Shown: piece by piece, positions 18,906 to 28,159 of the stretch
Numbering within the stretch: position 1 is the first letter of the stretch
How the letters are laid out: the number at the start of each line of letters is the position of its first letter
Assembly (NCBI GenBank): GCA_000436695.1
Contig: HF992589.1
Span: 34,607 to 98,606 of the forward strand
DNA: 64,000 nucleotides
Source of the DNA: Prevotella sp. CAG:1185
GTDB lineage: Bacteria > Bacteroidota > Bacteroidia > Bacteroidales > Bacteroidaceae
Direction of reading: 5' to 3'
Made by a program: the position numbers and the translations under genes
Notes under the pieces: model-generated
What the model was told of the DNA's origin: nothing
Database searches by the model: none
The model's input: only the letters and a program-made list of their open reading frames with translations

Positions 18906-19523
18906 TCATTTTTCATCCATATCATGTAAATGTGGCAAAGAGATATGGTACTTTACTGCCATAAGTCGTACAAAAACTACCGTTGTAAAACTAGATATCA
19001 CTATAATCTCTATATTGAAATCTAAATAATAGCAGATTTGATAAACAAAGCCACCCAATATGCAAGCTACAGCATAGATTTCTTTTCTAAATATAAGAGG
19101 CACCTCATTAATTAATACATCGCGTATTATTCCTCCGGCCACACCTGTTATACACCCCATTATTATTGCGACCCAAAAAGGGAAACCTGCATATAACGTT
19201 TTTTGCATACCAGCAATTGTAAATAATGCCAATCCTAATGTATCAAATAAGAACCATGTATTAGCAAATTTAACTATTGCTTTTTTAAAAATTATAGCAA
19301 GTACTAATGCTGCGGCTGTACATATTATATATATAGAGTTTGTCATCCAAAATGGGATAACACCTAACATTACATCACGAATTGTACCACCTCCTATAGC
19401 AGTAACGAGGCCCACGACATACCCTCCGAACCAATCGAAATTTTTATATGCAGCCCACCGAATACCAGATATTGCAAATGCAAATGTTCCTAAGAACTCA
19501 ATAACTAGTTGTACTGTGTTCAT
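18906..19523 (-). CDS. TRIC-type (YicG/UPF0126) membrane channel protein
   Basis: This 205-residue inner-membrane protein has about seven hydrophobic segments and two glycine-rich repeats, GGYVVGLVTAIGGGTIRDVMLG and CITGVAGGIIRDVLINEVPL (shown in part as GGGTIRD and GGIIRD). These repeats are diagnostic of the TRIC/UPF0126 family, whose prokaryotic members are trimeric cation channels; some studies tie relatives to glycine handling. The start codon overlaps the stop of the upstream dehydrogenase (TAATG), so they are translated from one message. Confidence 0.87.
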   Translation of the reverse strand: MNTVQLVIEFLGTFAFAISGIRWAAYKNFDWFGGYVVGLVTAIGGGTIRDVMLGVIPFWMTNSIYIICTAAALVLAIIFKKAIVKFANTWFLFDTLGLALFTIAGMQKTLYAGFPFWVAIIMGCITGVAGGIIRDVLINEVPLIFRKEIYAVACILGGFVYQICYYLDFNIEIIVISSFTTVVFVRLMAVKYHISLPHLHDMDEK

Positions 19524-20476
19524 TAGCTAACAACGTTTATAGGCTCATTGTCAATAAAAGCCTTAATATTTGAAGTTACAATATTCATAAGACGGACACG
19601 TGCTTCATATGTAGCCCAAGCAATGTGCGGAGTTATGTAAGCATTAGGAGCCTTGAAAAGAGGATTATCCTCACAAGGAGGTTCTTGGCACATTACATCA
19701 GCGCCATAACCGCCAAGTGTACCTTCATGTAAAGCCTCAGCCACATCATGTTCATTTACAAGTTGACCTCTTCCCGTATTTATAAGTATTGCACCATTTT
19801 TCATTTTCTTTATTGTATCTTTATTTATCATTTCTTTTGTTGATTCAGACAATGGGCAATGCAAAGTAATGATATCACTAATACCAAGCAATCCTTCGAA
19901 TGTTGTTTTTTGAATACCATCTGGAAGGTCTGCAGAATTTTTACTTGTATATGCAAATACGTCCATACCAAATCCAGCAGCAACACATGCAACTTTAGAG
20001 CCAATATGTCCAAGTCCAACAACTCCCAATGTTTTACCAGCGAGTTCATTTAATGGCGTATCCCAATAACAAAAGTCTTTATTACGACTCCATTTCCCAT
20101 CACGATTTTGCTGAGCATAATGCGCTACCCTATTAGTAAAATTTAATATGTGAGCAAACGTCATCTGTACAACACTATCTGTACTGTATGCAGGAACATT
20201 TGTAACTATAATTCCACGTTTTCTTGCAGCTTCGATATCCACAACATTGAAACCTGTTGCCAAAACACCTATATATTTCAATTTTGGCAATTGCTCAATA
20301 ACACTAGCGGATAATACTACTTTATTTGTCAATACTATGTCTGCATCCACAGTACGAGCGACAACATCATCAGGTGAAGTTCTGTCATATACAGTCAATT
20401 CGCCTAAATTCTCAATCTCACTCCAGGACAAATCACCTGGATTAACACTATATCCGTCTAAAATAACAATCTTCAT
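19523..20476 (-). CDS. D-2-hydroxyacid dehydrogenase
   Basis: This 317-residue NAD(P)-dependent oxidoreductase of the 2-hydroxyacid dehydrogenase family is cytosolic. The nucleotide-binding motif GLGHIGSKVA is in the middle. The catalytic triad region is visible as NTGRGQLV (Arg), CQEPPCEDNP (Glu) and TPHIAWAT (His). The length fits glycerate/hydroxypyruvate reductase-like members, but substrate cannot be fixed by sequence. It lies 19 nt after rarA and overlaps the TRIC gene by one base. Confidence 0.88.
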   Translation of the reverse strand: MKIVILDGYSVNPGDLSWSEIENLGELTVYDRTSPDDVVARTVDADIVLTNKVVLSASVIEQLPKLKYIGVLATGFNVVDIEAARKRGIIVTNVPAYSTDSVVQMTFAHILNFTNRVAHYAQQNRDGKWSRNKDFCYWDTPLNELAGKTLGVVGLGHIGSKVACVAAGFGMDVFAYTSKNSADLPDGIQKTTFEGLLGISDIITLHCPLSESTKEMINKDTIKKMKNGAILINTGRGQLVNEHDVAEALHEGTLGGYGADVMCQEPPCEDNPLFKAPNAYITPHIAWATYEARVRLMNIVTSNIKAFIDNEPINVVS

Positions 20477-20495
20477 AACTATATATTAATTAAAA

Positions 20496-21770
20496 TTATT
20501 CTCTAAATCTATCACCCCAACATTTTAGCATCCGTTGATATAATTTTTCCTCACTTGGAGAATGTTGTCCATGCCAAATACGTTCATCAATTATATCATC
20601 CGGCAAAAATTGCTGTTCTACGAAATTATTCGGATAATCATGTGAATATTTATATCCATCACTATATCCAAGATCGGCCATAAGCTTTGTAGGTGCATTA
20701 CGCAAATGCAGCGGCACAGGAAGGTTACCCGTCTTTTTTACTAACTCTAATGCGTAATTGATTCCTTTATATGCCGAATTGCTTTTAGGACTAGTTGCGA
20801 GGTACACTACAGCCTCAGCAAGCGGTATTCTTCCTTCAGGCCATCCTATCTTATTTACTGCATCAAAAGCTGCATTTGCCAACAATAAAGCATTTGGATT
20901 TGCCAATCCAATATCTTCCGATGCACTTATAACCAGCCGGCGCGCAATGAATTTAGGGTCTTCTCCCCCTTCTATCATTCTTGCCAACCAATATAATGCG
21001 GCATCAGGATCGGATCCACGTATACTTTTAATAAACGCAGAAATAATGTCATAATGCATTTCTCCATCTTTATCATAAGCCAATGGATTTTGTTGCAGAC
21101 ATCCGACAACAACATCATCTGTAATTTCAATGGTATCACTTTTAACAGTATCTACAACCAATTCTAATATATTAAGAAGTTTTCTTGCATCTCCTCCACT
21201 ATACCTTAAAATCGCTGTAGTATCTTTAAGTATAATATGTTTTTTTTTCAGTTCAACATCTTCATTAATAGCACGATGAAGAAGTTCAAGCAAATCCTCC
21301 TTTTCCAGTGGCTTCAATACATAAAGCTGGCATCTTGAAAGCAAGGGGCGTATAACCTCAAACGAAGGATTTTCAGTCGTTGCTCCAATTAATGTCACAA
21401 TACCTTGCTCTACAGCAGCTAACAGTGAATCTTGTTGGCTTTTGCTGAAACGATGTATCTCATCAATAAATAATATAGGTGTGAAATTATTGAAAAATCC
21501 CGCATTCTTAGCTTTATCAATAACATCTCGAACATCTTTAACCCCGCTTGTAACAGCACTTAATGTATAAAAAGGCACTTTGAGCTGATTTGCAACAATT
21601 AATGCTAATGTTGTTTTTCCCACCCCCGGTGGTCCCCACAAGATAAAAGATGTCACCCTCCCCGCTTCTAACATATTGCGAAGAACGGCATTCTTTCCGA
21701 CAAGATGTTTTTGACCTATATAATCGTCAAGAACCTTGGGTCGTAATCTTTCTGCTAAAGGCTTAACCAT
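20496..21770 (-). CDS. rarA: Replication-associated recombination protein A
   Basis: This 424-residue AAA+ ATPase (MgsA/RarA, relative of eukaryotic WRNIP1) acts at stalled replication forks. It has Walker [10 protein letters not shown] at 46-54, Walker B FIDEIHRF, sensor 1 IGATTENPSFEV and the C-terminal tetramerisation region PEGRIPLAEAVVYLATSPKSN. The start MVKPLAERLRPKVLDDYIGQ is the family start. The promoter -7 box ends only six bases before the ATG, so the message should be nearly leaderless. It is the first gene of a three-gene operon with the dehydrogenase and channel genes. Confidence 0.95.
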   Translation of the reverse strand: MVKPLAERLRPKVLDDYIGQKHLVGKNAVLRNMLEAGRVTSFILWGPPGVGKTTLALIVANQLKVPFYTLSAVTSGVKDVRDVIDKAKNAGFFNNFTPILFIDEIHRFSKSQQDSLLAAVEQGIVTLIGATTENPSFEVIRPLLSRCQLYVLKPLEKEDLLELLHRAINEDVELKKKHIILKDTTAILRYSGGDARKLLNILELVVDTVKSDTIEITDDVVVGCLQQNPLAYDKDGEMHYDIISAFIKSIRGSDPDAALYWLARMIEGGEDPKFIARRLVISASEDIGLANPNALLLANAAFDAVNKIGWPEGRIPLAEAVVYLATSPKSNSAYKGINYALELVKKTGNLPVPLHLRNAPTKLMADLGYSDGYKYSHDYPNNFVEQQFLPDDIIDERIWHGQHSPSEEKLYQRMLKCWGDRFRE

Positions 21771-21775
21771 AAATG

Positions 21776-21807
21776 CAAAAGTAGGAAATATATGTCATTT
21801 ATGCAAA
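21776..21807 (-). promoter_or_regulatory. Promoter of rarA operon
   Basis: Minus-strand TTTG (21804-21807), a 20-nt spacer and TACTTTTG (21776-21783) match the Bacteroidetes consensus very well. Predicted initiation falls at or next to the rarA ATG (21768-21770). Confidence 0.75.
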
Positions 21808-21824
21808 AAATATTGATTAAAAAC

Positions 21825-21854
21825 TTGCGAATAAAAGATATTATATTACTTTTG
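21825..21854 (+). promoter_or_regulatory. Promoter of the omega-amidase gene
   Basis: TTG (21825-21827), a 19-nt spacer and TACTTTTG (21847-21854) form a divergent promoter. Transcription would begin about 28 nt before the GTG start at 21889. Confidence 0.65.
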
Positions 21855-21888
21855 CAGCAATCATAGAAACTGAAAATAATAATTAATA

Positions 21889-22656
21889 GTGAAAGTTACA
21901 ATCCTCCAAACGGACATAAAGTGGGCGCAACCTAATGAAAACCAGGTTGCAGCAAACAGACTAATATCCAACAGTCCAGGCTCAGACCTTTATGTCTTAC
22001 CAGAGATGTGGTCAACAGGATTTATAACCAATCCGAAAAAGTTCTCAAAGAATATTAATTTCAACGAGTCACTTGATTGGATGAAAGAGACTGCCCAATC
22101 TAATCATTGTGTTCTATGCGGAAGCCTATCCATAACAACGCCACAGAATCAATATAAAAACAGGCTATATTTTGTTCTGCCAAATGGGGATTACTATTAT
22201 TACGACAAGCACCACTTGTTCAGCTATGGCGGTGAAGATATCTATTATACTGCAGGAACAGCAAGAACTGTTGTACAATATAACAATATAAGTTTTTTAT
22301 TACAAACTTGCTATGATTTAAGATTTCCTATTTGGATGCGCAACAATGAAGATTATGATGCCATTATTGTAGTAGCGAATTGGCCGAAGAACAGACGATA
22401 TGCTTGGGATATTCTGCTGAGGGCAAGAGCAATCGAAAATCAATGTTATGTAATAGGTTCAAATCGTATCGGTTGTGACGAACAGTGTTCATATGATGGC
22501 GGCAGTGCAATAGTAGACGCGAAAGGCAATATTCTTTCAATTGCAGAAAACTCATGCGAGCAAACAATTACAGCAGAAATTGATATACAACAGCTACATT
22601 CATTTCGTTCAAAGTTTCCGGTGCTAAAAGATAGAGACAAATTTAATATAATATAG
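21889..22656 (+). CDS. Carbon-nitrogen hydrolase, omega-amidase type
   Basis: This 255-residue nitrilase-superfamily protein is close to omega-amidase (YafV/NIT2), which clears alpha-ketoglutaramate and similar amides. The catalytic Glu-Lys-Cys set is visible: YVLPEMWSTGF (Glu), YDKHHLFSYGGE (Lys) and LLQTCYDLRFPIW (Cys). The GTG start at 21889 is supported by the position of the N-terminal strand VTILQTDIKW and the promoter. It is followed after 21 nt by an unknown acidic protein gene. Exact substrate is inferred only. Confidence 0.87.
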   Translation: MKVTILQTDIKWAQPNENQVAANRLISNSPGSDLYVLPEMWSTGFITNPKKFSKNINFNESLDWMKETAQSNHCVLCGSLSITTPQNQYKNRLYFVLPNGDYYYYDKHHLFSYGGEDIYYTAGTARTVVQYNNISFLLQTCYDLRFPIWMRNNEDYDAIIVVANWPKNRRYAWDILLRARAIENQCYVIGSNRIGCDEQCSYDGGSAIVDAKGNILSIAENSCEQTITAEIDIQQLHSFRSKFPVLKDRDKFNII

Positions 22657-22677
22657 AAATTAAAATAATAAAGAGAT

Positions 22678-23487
22678 ATGAAAGATATTGATAAGAAGTC
22701 ACTTACATTAAAGACTATTAACAAAAGCAACGTTTGGGATATTCAGGAAAACGATGTTTTCAGAATGCTTGAAGTAGCAGAAAAGGACTCGGATATAAGA
22801 GAAAACATCAAACATTACCTAGATATAATAAAAAGTGCTTTTGAAGTAGAAGAAATAAAAATTGATCGTCCTGAAATAATAAAAAAATACGAGGCACGTG
22901 GTTTTCAAATTGGAACAATGCCTATAGACGAAAGTCAAAAAATTAAAATTGGAATAAAGAAACGTCCAATATTAAGAGTCACAGATTTGACTTATGAAAA
23001 TATCAGACACATTTCTGCAACAAAATTACTTGAGGTTATAGACCGAAACTTCGGTGGCGGTTGGGACTCTTTATCACAAAGTATTCAAGACATAATACAA
23101 AGTGGCTTCGATATAAGTACCACTACATTACCAAAAGATCGCCTACATAAGGCTGGCGGTATGTATGAAAAGAAGGTCGAAGACGGATTTGCCGTATTGG
23201 AGATTCCAAAAGGAGCTTGGATTGAAGCAATATTTGCAAAATTGAAACCAGAAACAGAAAAACCACGTCTAAAATTTGGTTCAGACGAGTCTAACAAATA
23301 TGACTCTGATGATGATGACGATGAAGATCTACCAGATATAGATGAGAAATATAACGATCCTGATGATGATGACGACGCTTTCGATGATGATAAACTGACA
23401 GAAGAAAGTTATAGGACTACAATTGAGGAAGATCCGGCTGACCTTGATCTTACTGCCGAAGATGTAGCAGACGACGACGCTTACTAA
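22678..23487 (+). CDS. Conserved protein of unknown function with acidic C-terminal tail
   Basis: I do not recognise this 269-residue protein. Residues 1-205 are of ordinary composition and look folded, with motifs such as YENIRHISATKLLEVIDRN and GGGWDSLSQSIQDII. Residues 206-269 are almost all Asp and Glu with a few Lys/Tyr, a likely disordered acidic tail. There is no signal peptide or membrane segment. It is co-directional with the amidase gene 21 nt upstream and ends in a clear terminator, so it is the last gene of a two-gene unit. Acidic tails often mediate nucleic-acid mimicry or protein contacts, but no function can be assigned. Confidence 0.8.
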   Translation: MKDIDKKSLTLKTINKSNVWDIQENDVFRMLEVAEKDSDIRENIKHYLDIIKSAFEVEEIKIDRPEIIKKYEARGFQIGTMPIDESQKIKIGIKKRPILRVTDLTYENIRHISATKLLEVIDRNFGGGWDSLSQSIQDIIQSGFDISTTTLPKDRLHKAGGMYEKKVEDGFAVLEIPKGAWIEAIFAKLKPETEKPRLKFGSDESNKYDSDDDDDEDLPDIDEKYNDPDDDDDAFDDDKLTEESYRTTIEEDPADLDLTAEDVADDDAY

Positions 23488-23539
23488 TAACAATAAAAGA
23501 TAATATTACCATAAACGGATATATTTTATTTGCTGTCAA

Positions 23540-23582
23540 AAAGGCCATATGTCAAATAAGATAGGACATATGGTCTTTTTAT
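23540..23582 (+). terminator. Terminator after the acidic protein gene
   Basis: A 14-bp stem (23540-23553 with 23565-23578, one G-U pair) around an 11-nt loop is followed by a T run. It isolates the B12 operon from upstream genes. Confidence 0.88.
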
Positions 23583-23691
23583 TTTGTAATCTATTTATCA
23601 TTTCGTAAACTGTATAAAGTTTTCACATTATAAAATAAATTATCAAACTATCTTTTTATTTATTTTATTATCGGAATTTAATTTTTATCAT

Positions 23692-23699
23692 TACCTTTG
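23692..23699 (+). promoter_or_regulatory. Probable -7 element of the B12 operon
   Basis: TACCTTTG lies just upstream of the riboswitch, in the right place to start its transcript. The upstream -33 match is poor. Confidence 0.5.
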
Positions 23700-23702
23700 C
23701 AA

Positions 23703-23872
23703 CATCAATCGGTTCATCTTACGATGATTAAAAGGGAATAAGGTGAAAACCCTTAACAGTCCCGCTGCTGTAATTTGTCTTTTATGAAGCAAACAAAAAG
23801 CCACTGTGTATTATAGGGAAGGCGTTTGCTTTAATGACAATAAGTCAGAAGACCTGCCATTGAAATTATTTA
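23703..23872 (+). promoter_or_regulatory. Cobalamin (B12) riboswitch
   Basis: The conserved core is present in order: aagggaataaggtgaaaacc, the B12 box-like acagtcccgctgctgtaa, agccactgtg, a gggaagg segment, and the closing gtcagaagacctgcc. These are the hallmarks of adenosyl/methylcobalamin aptamers. A downstream ctgctt...aagcag hairpin (about 23879-23896) precedes the start codon at 23917, so control may be at translation initiation. It governs the downstream transport genes; B12 binding is expected to lower their expression. Confidence 0.95.
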
Positions 23873-23916
23873 TCCCATCTGCTTCGAGGAAAGCAGTTGA
23901 TAAAACTATTAACTGA

Positions 23917-25905
23917 ATGAAAAGAATAACAGTATTTTTACTGGCATGTTCTGTCTCTATGCTGTCCAATGCACAGAATGTAGACAATGATACAATTGAT
24001 AATTCATATCAATTGCAAGATATTATTATTACAGAAAATAAGAAAAAGAACGAGATAACAAGTACTGCACCTTTATATATAATAAGTAATAAAAGTCTTA
24101 ACATAGCGGGCACAACAGATATTGCAGACGCTTTAAACCGCATTCCCGGAATAACTATTCGCGACTATGGTGGCGCCGGTGGAATGAAAACAGTCTCTGT
24201 AAGAAGTTTTGGTACTCAACATACAGGTGTAAGTTATGACGGAATAATGCTTAGTGACTGCCAAAGCGGTCAAATAGATTTATCACGTTATTCTTTGGAA
24301 AATGTTGATGACATATCACTTGTTATTGGTGATAATGATGATATTTTTTTACCCGCTAAAAATGCAAGTTTACCTGCAATAATAAACATTAATACAATTA
24401 AATCACCAACAAACGATTTATTACCGCATCTAACTTCACAGCTTAAAATCGGTTCATTTGGCTACATAAGTCCTTTTGTAAGATATGAACAAAATTTGTC
24501 ACACAGCTTTGCTTTGTCAGCTATTGGCGAATTTGTTTATGCAGAAAATGATTACCCGTTTACATTACGTAACATATCTGTTGTAACAAAAGAACGCCGA
24601 ACAAACAGCAGAATGAAATCCGGACATGGTGAAGCAAATTTTATATGGAATATAAATAAACATAATCAGCTTGATGGAAAACTTTATTATTACGACAATG
24701 ACAGGCTGTTGCCAGGGCAAGTTAGGTACTATACAAATTTAAGCAATGAAAAGTTAAGAGACCAAAACTTTTTTGCTCAACTTGGATATCGGACTTTTAA
24801 TGGTAATAATCTTTCATTTAAATTTAAAGCTAAATACAATTGGGCTGCATCAAAATATAAAGACGGATCATATAGTGACGGAATCAAGGATGCTGACTAT
24901 TGGCAAAGAGAAATTTACTCATCAGCATGTATTCTGTATACACCATTTGCAGACTGGGCATTTAGCTATGCTGCCGATTATAGTTTTAACAATATGAACA
25001 GTAGTCTTTCTACAGATACACGCCCATACCGGCATACAATACTTCAGAGTGCTACAATAAAGTATAAGACATCTCGCATCTCTATTATTGGGAAATTATT
25101 ATATTCACTATATTTCAACGATGCACAATATGGAAAGTCTGCAAAAAACTTAAGAAAATTGTCACCTTCGTTATCAATGTCATATAAAATTTTCAACGAT
25201 AAAAATATCTATGTCAGAGCATCTTATAAAAATATATTTAGGTCTCCGACATTTAACGAATCATATTTTTATCATTTTGGAAGTACTGATTTATTGCCCG
25301 AGACCACAGACCAGTATAATATAGGATTTACGTTTCTCAAAAATGTATCTAACAACACAAGTTTAAAGATAACATTGGACGGATATATGAATCATGTCAA
25401 AGACAAGATTGTAGCTGTCCCATATAATATGTTTATATGGACGAATGTAAATATAGGCAAGGTCAAAGTTCTCGGTTTTGACGCAACAGCCAATTTATCA
25501 TACAAATTTTCAGACAGACACTCTTTAATCTTTACAACCAGTTATAGTATACAGAGCGCAAAGAATCGTACTAATCCAGATTCTCCATATTACGGATATC
25601 AAATTGCTTATACACCATTACATTCCGGCAGTGTATCATTATGTTATGAGAATCCTTGGGTTAATGTAACTTTGCATGGTACAGGTATGAGCAGTAGAAG
25701 TGCTAATAACGAACATTACGAAGATTCTAACATTCCTGGATTCTTTGATACCGGTATTACACTATTCAGATCATTTAAAGTCTTAAAAAATGAAATAACA
25801 TTAAAAGGAGACATCAAGAATTTATTTAATAAACAATATGAAATAGTTAAAGCGTATCCAATGCCTGGAATTAGCTACCAATTTTCAATAAATTATAAAT
25901 TTTAA
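23917..25905 (+). CDS. btuB: TonB-dependent vitamin B12 receptor
   Basis: This 662-residue outer-membrane beta-barrel has a signal peptide (about 1-19, ending SNA). Its plug domain spans roughly 30-165 (IADALNRIPGITIRDYGGAGGMKTVSVRSFG). The barrel ends in an aromatic C-terminus (YQFSINYKF). TonB receptors import scarce ligands; the cobalamin riboswitch in front and B12 transporter partners behind make cobalamin or a related corrinoid the ligand. The size is close to BtuB. It is the first gene of the operon. Confidence 0.9.
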   Translation: MKRITVFLLACSVSMLSNAQNVDNDTIDNSYQLQDIIITENKKKNEITSTAPLYIISNKSLNIAGTTDIADALNRIPGITIRDYGGAGGMKTVSVRSFGTQHTGVSYDGIMLSDCQSGQIDLSRYSLENVDDISLVIGDNDDIFLPAKNASLPAIININTIKSPTNDLLPHLTSQLKIGSFGYISPFVRYEQNLSHSFALSAIGEFVYAENDYPFTLRNISVVTKERRTNSRMKSGHGEANFIWNINKHNQLDGKLYYYDNDRLLPGQVRYYTNLSNEKLRDQNFFAQLGYRTFNGNNLSFKFKAKYNWAASKYKDGSYSDGIKDADYWQREIYSSACILYTPFADWAFSYAADYSFNNMNSSLSTDTRPYRHTILQSATIKYKTSRISIIGKLLYSLYFNDAQYGKSAKNLRKLSPSLSMSYKIFNDKNIYVRASYKNIFRSPTFNESYFYHFGSTDLLPETTDQYNIGFTFLKNVSNNTSLKITLDGYMNHVKDKIVAVPYNMFIWTNVNIGKVKVLGFDATANLSYKFSDRHSLIFTTSYSIQSAKNRTNPDSPYYGYQIAYTPLHSGSVSLCYENPWVNVTLHGTGMSSRSANNEHYEDSNIPGFFDTGITLFRSFKVLKNEITLKGDIKNLFNKQYEIVKAYPMPGISYQFSINYKF

Positions 25906-25917
25906 CACTAAACAAAA

Positions 25918-27033
25918 ATGAAGAAATTTTTAAGTTTTGCAGCAATTGCATTATGTGTGTCATTTGCATCATGCAGTGACGAAGACGACGCTTATGTACC
26001 TAAACCCGTTGACGTCAGCACAGGCGTTTTTGTAATCAATTCAGGTAATCAAAGTTCTCAGATTAGTGGAAGTATTACATCTATAGATTATAAATCACTT
26101 ACTGCCACTCAGAAAGTTTTCCAGGCCGCCAATGGACGAAATCTTGGAACAACGCCCAATGATGCTATTATTTATGGCGAGAAAATGTATATCGTTGTAA
26201 CAGGTGAAAATATTGTAGAAGTTGTAAACAAAAACGATATGCGTTCTATCGCAACAATAAAGACCGCAGACAAGATGGGAGCGGACAAAGGTGAAAATCC
26301 TAGACATCTTGCTTCAGGAAACGGTAAAATATATCTGTCCACATTTAAAGGATACGTTGCAGAAATAGACACTACATCATTTAATATTGACAATATTTAT
26401 CAAGCTGGCTCATATCCTGAGGGACTTGCAGTTGACGGCAATATGTTATATGTTGCCAACAGTAGCTATGGAAGTGGTACAAACCCATCAATTTCATACA
26501 TAAATCTAAAAGATGGAAGTGTAACCAATCTTACCGATCCACTAATCACAAATCCTGTTGGAATCAGCGTTATCGATGGAAATCTTTATGTAATGGATAG
26601 TGGTTTATATGATTCCAATTATAACCAATATGGTGCCGGCGTCAAAAAAATAACAGCAGACAAAAAAGTATCAAATATCATTGAAGCTACAATGATGGCA
26701 GCAGACAAGAATAATATCTATGTCATAAACGCTCCTTACAGTTATACATCTCCTGTCACACCAACCTATAGTATATACAACATTGCAAGTGGCGAACTTA
26801 AAACATTCATCAAAGACAATCTGCCATTTAGTCCTTCTGCAATTGGTGTCGACCCTGTAAGCGGTAATGTTTTTATTACATCTTATAGCGAGAATCCTGA
26901 CACAGGATATGCCAGTTACAATACCGATGGTTATATAAATATGTATGATCAGAACGGAGCTTTCATAAAGACATTTGCAACAGGAGTTGGTCCTACATCA
27001 ATAGTATTCAATACAGGTGTTGTTTATGAATAA
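25918..27033 (+). CDS. btuG: BtuG-like surface lipoprotein (DUF5074, beta-propeller)
   Basis: This 371-residue lipoprotein has lipobox SFASC at about residues 16-20, followed by acidic residues (SDEDDA), a typical surface-export signal in Bacteroidetes. The rest has repeated blades (GENPRHLASGNGKIYLSTFKG, YPEGLAVDGNMLYVANSS, GISVIDGNLYVMDSG in part) consistent with a seven-bladed YncE/BtuG propeller. BtuG of Bacteroides binds B12 very tightly on top of BtuB. Position directly after the receptor supports this role. Confidence 0.82.
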   Translation: MKKFLSFAAIALCVSFASCSDEDDAYVPKPVDVSTGVFVINSGNQSSQISGSITSIDYKSLTATQKVFQAANGRNLGTTPNDAIIYGEKMYIVVTGENIVEVVNKNDMRSIATIKTADKMGADKGENPRHLASGNGKIYLSTFKGYVAEIDTTSFNIDNIYQAGSYPEGLAVDGNMLYVANSSYGSGTNPSISYINLKDGSVTNLTDPLITNPVGISVIDGNLYVMDSGLYDSNYNQYGAGVKKITADKKVSNIIEATMMAADKNNIYVINAPYSYTSPVTPTYSIYNIASGELKTFIKDNLPFSPSAIGVDPVSGNVFITSYSENPDTGYASYNTDGYINMYDQNGAFIKTFATGVGPTSIVFNTGVVYE

Positions 27034-28159
27034 ACATATAAGCATCGTTTTTTTTATTTTGTCAGTGCTGATTACCTTGGCTTCATGCCGGGGTAACAGC
27101 ACTGTTACTTCTTTTAGCGGCGGCGATACCGTAAAGCTAAAATATGCCAAACAGCTACAGATCATTAAATGCAATGATTATACAGTTGTCACTCTTAATG
27201 ACCCATGGAATAAGGGTAAAATTCTACATACATATATCTTGGTGCCTTCAAATAAAAATTTACCAAAAGACCTGCCTCATGGTACTGTCGTAAGAACTCC
27301 ACTGCAAAGAGCCGTTATTACAACATCTGTCCATTGCGGACTGATTATGTCTTTCGGTAAACAAAATAGCATAAAGGGTGTATGTGATATCAGATATATT
27401 AACATGCCGTGGATTCAACAACAATGTAAAGCAAAAAAAATAGCAGATTGTGGTAGCGGCATAACACCCACACTTGAAAAAATAATCGAAATAAACGCCG
27501 ATGCTATATTAATATCTCCTTTTCAAAACAGTGGTGGATATGGCCGGTTGAATGAATGGAAAAAGCCAATAATAGAAACGGCAGATTATATGGAGACGTC
27601 TGCACTAGGGCGTGCAGAATGGATGAAGTTTTATGGAATGCTATTTGGAGCGGAAAAACAGGCAGACAATATATTTAATGAAGTTGAGACTAAATACAAT
27701 AAATTAAAACAGATTGCCAAAGCATCAAATACTAGACATTCTGTTATTATTGACAATATGAATGGTTCTGTTTGGTATGTGCCTGGAGGACAAAGTACTA
27801 TCGGGCAGATTATAGCTGATGCAAATGCGAGCTATCCGTTTTCTGACAACAAAAACAGTGGCAGTTTAGCCTTGCCTTTTGAAACTGTCCTTGAAAGAGC
27901 AGGCAACTGCGATATATGGCTTATAAGATATAATAGCACCAGCAACGCAACATACAAGTCATTACTGACAGAAAATAGCGGATATTCACAATTTAAGGCC
28001 TTTAAGAATAAAATGGTGTTCGGCTGCAATACAAACACTAATACGTTCTATGAAGATACACCTTTTCATCCAGATCTGTTGCTGCGTGATTTTATCATAA
28101 TAACTCATCCTGAAATAAAGACACTTGGAGAAGCAAAATATTTTGAGCAAATAAAATGA
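27026..28159 (+). CDS. btuF: BtuF-like periplasmic B12-binding lipoprotein
   Basis: This 377-residue ABC transporter substrate-binding protein of the helical-backbone (cluster A-II, siderophore/B12) type has a lipobox ITLASC near residue 22. The ATG at 27026 is preferred over a GTG three codons upstream; it overlaps the btuG stop by 8 nt. Family landmarks are a GVCDIRYIN block, the lobe-linking long helix after EADQ-like residues, and a VPGGQSTIGQIIADA motif. It passes the ligand to the permease encoded next. Confidence 0.85.
   Translation: MNKHISIVFFILSVLITLASCRGNSTVTSFSGGDTVKLKYAKQLQIIKCNDYTVVTLNDPWNKGKILHTYILVPSNKNLPKDLPHGTVVRTPLQRAVITTSVHCGLIMSFGKQNSIKGVCDIRYINMPWIQQQCKAKKIADCGSGITPTLEKIIEINADAILISPFQNSGGYGRLNEWKKPIIETADYMETSALGRAEWMKFYGMLFGAEKQADNIFNEVETKYNKLKQIAKASNTRHSVIIDNMNGSVWYVPGGQSTIGQIIADANASYPFSDNKNSGSLALPFETVLERAGNCDIWLIRYNSTSNATYKSLLTENSGYSQFKAFKNKMVFGCNTNTNTFYEDTPFHPDLLLRDFIIITHPEIKTLGEAKYFEQIK

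Noticed and set aside
18747..18929. Plus-strand frame across tRNA-Arg
   Set aside because: The tRNA is certain and the frame only reads through its antisense strand and the promoter.
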